Positions 60,613 through 64,000 of a stretch of 64,000 nucleotides of DNA are shown here, in pieces. Under the pieces are notes generated by a model. That model made no database searches. It had not been told where the DNA came from and saw nothing but the letters and a program-made list of their open reading frames with translations. The DNA is from CAWBFD01 sp963788115. GTDB taxonomy: Bacteria; Actinomycetota; Thermoleophilia; Solirubrobacterales; 70-9. The stretch lies in contig CAWBFD010000004.1 in the NCBI GenBank assembly GCA_963788115.1, positions 1,302,001-1,366,000 of the forward strand. Direction: 5' to 3'. The position numbers and the translations under genes are program-made. Position 1 is the stretch's first letter. Each line of letters opens with the position of its first letter.

Positions 60613-62178
60613 CTACCGGCGCTCGGGCTCGGAACCTCGAGCTCGAGCGCTGGGGGAGGGAGTGCCATCCGCGTGCGGCGCGGGACGCGACTGGTGCGCC
60701 GTTGGAGGATTGGGTCGATACGTCGGGCTCGAGCCACCCGACCCGGCCGAGGCGCCGCCGCGGCGCATGGCTACGGCCGTTTCGGAGCCGCCGGCCAATG
60801 CATGGGGCGGCGGACCTCCCGTCGCATGGGCCGGCGGATCGCCCTGACCCCCGCTCACATCGGCCGCCGGGTCTTCGACGGCGGCCGGGGGGTCGCCGAC
60901 GGCGGCCGGGGGGTGTTCGCTCTGCCCTTGCGACTTGACGGGCGGCGCCCCATGGCCGTCGCCGCCGGCCGGCTCGTCGGTCAACGGATTGGTGTCCCCG
61001 GCGCGATCGTCGCCGTTCGCGGCGCGGTCGACCGCGCTCCCCCGTCCCGAGGCCGCTGCGCCGTCCCTGGAAACCGGCGATGGGTTCGACGGCGTGACCG
61101 AGCGACGATCGGCTGGGGGGGCCGCATCCTCGCTCCCGCGCCCGCCGCTCTCGAGCGAGGCCGGGGTCGAATCTCGGGCGCCCTGATCGGGAACCCACGG
61201 TAACTCGACAACCCCGGTCGCTCCGGCCGCGCCGGCGCCAAGCGCCACCGCGGCCGCGATTGAGGCCCCCTTCATTCCGGCCGAGGCGGCGATCGTGGCC
61301 CCGGCCGCTGCGCCGCCGGCGCCAGTTCCCGCCGCGCCGGCGGCCGCCGCGGAACCGGTTGCGACCCCTACCCCAGCCGTTCCGCCCTGTCCCAGAATCG
61401 ACGCGACTATCCCCGACGCCATCGCCGCCGACAGCGGTGGACACAGGGCCTCCAGATCGGATCGGCGCCGTCCGATCGCCGCCCGGAAGTCGCGGCACCC
61501 CTCGCAGGCGCGCAGATGCGCGCGCAGCCGGCGGCGGCGGAGCACGCGCCCGTCGTGCTCGGAGAGCGCCCGCCGCGCCTCCTCACACTGCATCTCGCGC
61601 CCTCCCTCGAGCTCTCGGAGAGCGACCCGCGCCTCGTACACGGCCTGGCGTGCCGCCGCCTCCGAAGCGTCGAGCGCAGCGGCGATCTCGCCGTAGCTGA
61701 GACCGCTCAGCTCCCGCATGACCAGTGCGCTTCGCTGTCGGTCGGGCAGACCGCTCAGATCCGCAACGAGCTGGCGCAGCCGCTCGCGAGTCTCCGTGTC
61801 CGAATCGACGCTTGCGAGCGCAGCGTCCGGCAGCTCCTGCGGATTCACCGAGATGACACGGCGACGCACGATCGACATCGCTTCGTTGCGCGCTATTCGA
61901 TACAGCCATGGTCGCAGCTCGATCCGGCGCCGCTCCCCGGGAAGGGCCCGAACCACGGCCGTCATCGTCCCCTGCAATGCGTCCTCGGCCTCGTGAGGAT
62001 CGCTGAGGATCGCCCAGCAGTAGCGATAGAGCTCCTGGTGGTAACGGCGGAAGATCGCCTCGAAGGCGGCCGTGTGTCCACGCGCGGCCAGCTGCGTGAG
62101 CTGCCGATCGCCGAGCAGCCGCACGGCCGCCCCGCGCGGCAGCGGCACCGTTTCCGCGACCGTCTCGCCCGTGGACAT
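60613..62178 (-). CDS. ECF sigma factor fused to a zinc-finger anti-sigma domain, TM region and disordered tail
   Basis: This 521-residue protein has sigma region 2 (AIFRRYHQELYRYCWAILSD, residues 41-60; EDALQGTMTAVVRALP) and region 4 (LSGLSYGEIAAALDASEAAA, 158-177). A zf-HC2 motif with Cys198, His221, Cys225 and Cys228 (HLRACEGC) follows. A Gly/Ala-rich, weakly hydrophobic span (about 250-335) and a long Pro/Gly/Ser-rich tail complete it. Having sigma factor and membrane-linked zinc-finger inhibitor in one chain predicts control by conformational change or proteolysis rather than by dissociation of a separate anti-sigma. Confidence 0.85.
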   Translation of the reverse strand: MSTGETVAETVPLPRGAAVRLLGDRQLTQLAARGHTAAFEAIFRRYHQELYRYCWAILSDPHEAEDALQGTMTAVVRALPGERRRIELRPWLYRIARNEAMSIVRRRVISVNPQELPDAALASVDSDTETRERLRQLVADLSGLPDRQRSALVMRELSGLSYGEIAAALDASEAAARQAVYEARVALRELEGGREMQCEEARRALSEHDGRVLRRRRLRAHLRACEGCRDFRAAIGRRRSDLEALCPPLSAAMASGIVASILGQGGTAGVGVATGSAAAAGAAGTGAGGAAAGATIAASAGMKGASIAAAVALGAGAAGATGVVELPWVPDQGARDSTPASLESGGRGSEDAAPPADRRSVTPSNPSPVSRDGAAASGRGSAVDRAANGDDRAGDTNPLTDEPAGGDGHGAPPVKSQGQSEHPPAAVGDPPAAVEDPAADVSGGQGDPPAHATGGPPPHALAGGSETAVAMRRGGASAGSGGSSPTYRPNPPTAHQSRPAPHADGTPSPSARARGSEPERR

Positions 62179-62393
62179 CGATTGGGATTATGCGCATTTC
62201 TGACACTTCGGCAACCCTCGTGGAAGAAACGCGGAACGGGCGCCGATGTCAGGGGAGCTCAGGGCATGACGGGTCCTGCACTAGGCCTCTTCACCCGAGC
62301 GAAACACCGAGGCGCTCGCCCGCGCCTAGCCTTTCGTTCAGTTCCGCCGCTCAGTGCGAGCGGGCGGTCCGTGCTCTCCTCCTCGTGCCGGGG

Positions 62394-62420
62394 AAGGGGT
62401 CCTTGATGTCTAGGACCCTT
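62394..62420 (-). terminator. hairpin downstream of the MFS exporter
   Basis: AAGGGGTCCT pairs with AGGACCCTT (one bulge) 43 nt downstream of the MFS stop in the minus-strand sense. No U-tract. Confidence 0.4.
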
Positions 62421-62462
62421 TCTCCCCACGCGGAGGGAAGAACGGCCGCCTCGGGGTTGACG

Positions 62463-64000
62463 TCACGAGGTGGCCGCCTCCGGCAACCGGCCTGTTTCGG
62501 GCTGGCGCTGCGGCTCCCGGGACTCCACCGGCTCGCGCTCGATCTCGCGCTCTCGGACCAGCCACAGGGCCAGGACTGCGCCGGCGAAGCTGAGCAGCGC
62601 GCCGATCATCAGCACGTCGTTGAGCCCGGTGACGAACCCTTGCCCGGCCGCATCCGAGACCAGGTGCCGGGCCTGCGGTGGAACCGCGACGAGGGCCTGG
62701 TCCAGGTTGCCCGAGGAGGCGGCCTCGACGAGCTGGCGCGGGCGCTCCCCAGTTGCAGCCGGAGTTCCGGCCGCCAGCTCGCTGACCTTGTCCGCGCCGC
62801 GCCCAACGAAGATCGCGCCCAAGGCCGCGATGCCGACGGCGACGCCGACCTGCCGGAACGTGTCGTTGATCCCGGCGGCCATGCCGCTCTGCTCCTTCGG
62901 CACGACGCTCAAGGCGACGTCGGCGATGACCGGATTCAGGAAGCCGACGCCCGCGCCCGCCACCAGGAAACCACCTAGCAAGGTCGTCCACTCGTCCCCG
63001 GTCTCGATGCCGGACATCAGGACCAGGCCGAGCCCGGCCACCGCCAGCGAGGCGCTCATGATCAGCCGCGCCGGAACCCGGGACAGGAGTGCCCCCGCGA
63101 TCGGGGCCGCGATGAAGCTCGCGACCGTGATCGGCAGGTAACGCACCCCCGTCTCGAGCGGCGAGTACCCGAGATAGTTCTGCAGGTAGAGCGTCAGGTA
63201 AAGGAACAGCGCGAAGAGGGAGCCGGAGATCGCGAAGGCGGCGAGCTGCACGCCCGTGAAGGCGCGTCGCCTGAACAGTCCCAGCGGGAGCATCGGCTCT
63301 GCGACTCGCCCCTCGATCGCCACGAACCCGGCCAGCAGGACCGAGGAACCGGCGAAGAGCGCCAGGATCAGGGTGCTGCCCCAGCCCTCGTCGTTTCCGC
63401 GAACGAGCGCCAGGACGAGCAGGAAGAGCGCGCCGCTGAACGTCGCGACCCCCGCCCAGTCGATACGCGTCGCGTTCGGGTCGCGGCTCTCACGCAGCTT
63501 CAGATAGGTGACCGCGATCGCGGCGAGGCCGATCGGGACGTTGAGGTAGAAGATCGACTCCCATCCGAGTCCGTCGGTGAGCGCCCCACCCACGAGTGGA
63601 CCGATCGCGACCGCGATCCCGATCGTCGCGCCGTAGATCCCCATCGCCGTGCCGCGCTCGCGGCCGGGGGGAACTCCTGTGCGACGAGCGCCAGGGAGAC
63701 CGCGAACATCACGGCCCCGCCGACGCCCTGAAGCGCGCGCGCAAGATTGAGGAAGGTGGGATCGGGCGCCAGCGCGCACAGCAGCGAGGCGACCGAGAAG
63801 ATCGCCAGCCCAGCGGCAAACAGCCGCCGGCGCCCGAGTCTGTCGGCGAGCGATCCCGCTGTCAGCACGAGCGCGGCGAGGGTCAGGGCGTACGCGTCGA
63901 CGACCCACTGGAGGTCAGTGAAGCTCGCGCCGAGGTCCTCGCGGATCGACGGCAAAGCTACGTTGACGACGGTGATGTCGAGCAGAAGCATGAAGGTCGC
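62463..64000 (-). CDS. MFS drug exporter (DHA2/EmrB type), 5' end outside window, one frame break
   Basis: The reading frame at the window edge gives DITVVNVALPSIREDLGASF and motif A (LAGSLADRLGRRRLFAAG). The rest (GIYGATIGIAVAIGPLVGGA, ESIFYLNVPIGLAAIAVTYL, SGMAAGINDTFRQVGVAVGI, ending PEAATS) is in a frame shifted at the run of six G at 63666-63671, where PPGRERGTAMG should follow QEFPP. About 14 TM helices are expected. It likely exports drugs using the proton gradient. The start lies beyond 64000. Confidence 0.78.

Overview
The window looks like chromosomal DNA of a high-GC actinobacterium, most likely class Thermoleophilia (Solirubrobacterales/Gaiellales type). This is inferred from gene content: a WhiG-type sigma factor beside a Xer recombinase, an EF-G2-type GTPase, an expanded SnoaL-like family with 'MSxENVE' starts, AfsR/SARP (BTAD) modules fused to solute-binding domains, a DUF4344 protein and an LAxTG surface protein. 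Many genes carry a TANNNT -10 box only 6-10 nt before the start codon, so leaderless transcription seems common.

Layout. 0-4.7 kb: cell-surface polysaccharide genes on the minus strand (GT4 glycosyltransferase, two sugar-nucleotide epimerases, a frameshifted O-antigen ligase/Wzy-like protein), then a tiny LAxTG protein. 4.95-9.9 kb: an ECF sigma factor with its YCII partner, an alpha/beta hydrolase, an MFS exporter and a SnoaL-like protein. 9.9-13.9 kb: a graveyard with gene-end relics, a methyltransferase, a frame-broken 7 x 174-bp PD40 repeat gene and a multiply frameshifted beta-helix gene. 14.0-17.3 kb: a BTAD-TM-propeller-SBP fusion broken twice. 17.6-28.3 kb: an intact housekeeping block (5-FTHF cyclo-ligase family, acyltransferase, SDR, L,D-transpeptidase, Xer recombinase, WhiG-like sigma, EF-G2-like, MBL-rhodanese, zinc-ribbon protein, RNase H-like) ending in a strong hairpin terminator. 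28.6-32.2 kb: DUF4344 metallopeptidase, lipoproteins with a repeated leader module, and a small secreted protein.

32.5-44.0 kb is the most interesting part. An 11.4-kb integrative element lies in a tRNA-Gly(GCC) gene, bounded by a 46-bp direct repeat (attL/attR), with 25-bp arm-type repeats inside each end. It encodes integrase, excisionase, a RepA-like ATPase, a fused prohead protease-major capsid protein, portal, large terminase and HNH nuclease. It has no tail, lysis or recognisable small-terminase gene. That is the gene content of phiRv1/phiRv2-like elements and of capsid-forming phage satellites. A cargo segment (a two-TM membrane protein, a K+ channel, a frameshifted phospholipase C/phosphoesterase, two paralogous small acidic proteins) sits next to attR. 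Immediately outside attR is a second, N-terminally short integrase whose nucleophilic Tyr is Asp, the remnant of a tandem integration.

45-64 kb: accessory and secreted functions. These are a methyltransferase, PKD and TolB-like proteins, three tandem SnoaL genes, a virginiamycin-B-lyase-like propeller, a YadGH/Drr-type ABC exporter, a DUF899 gene (frameshifted), a MarR regulator with a clear palindromic operator and a translationally coupled FAD oxidoreductase, an S1 protease, a repeat-containing secreted protein, an ECF sigma factor with its own zinc-finger anti-sigma domain, and a second MFS exporter (frameshifted, cut by the window end).

At least ten genes contain single-base frame breaks. 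Some lie in homopolymers, but the housekeeping block and the phage-like core are intact. Assembly error and real decay cannot be separated from the sequence alone.
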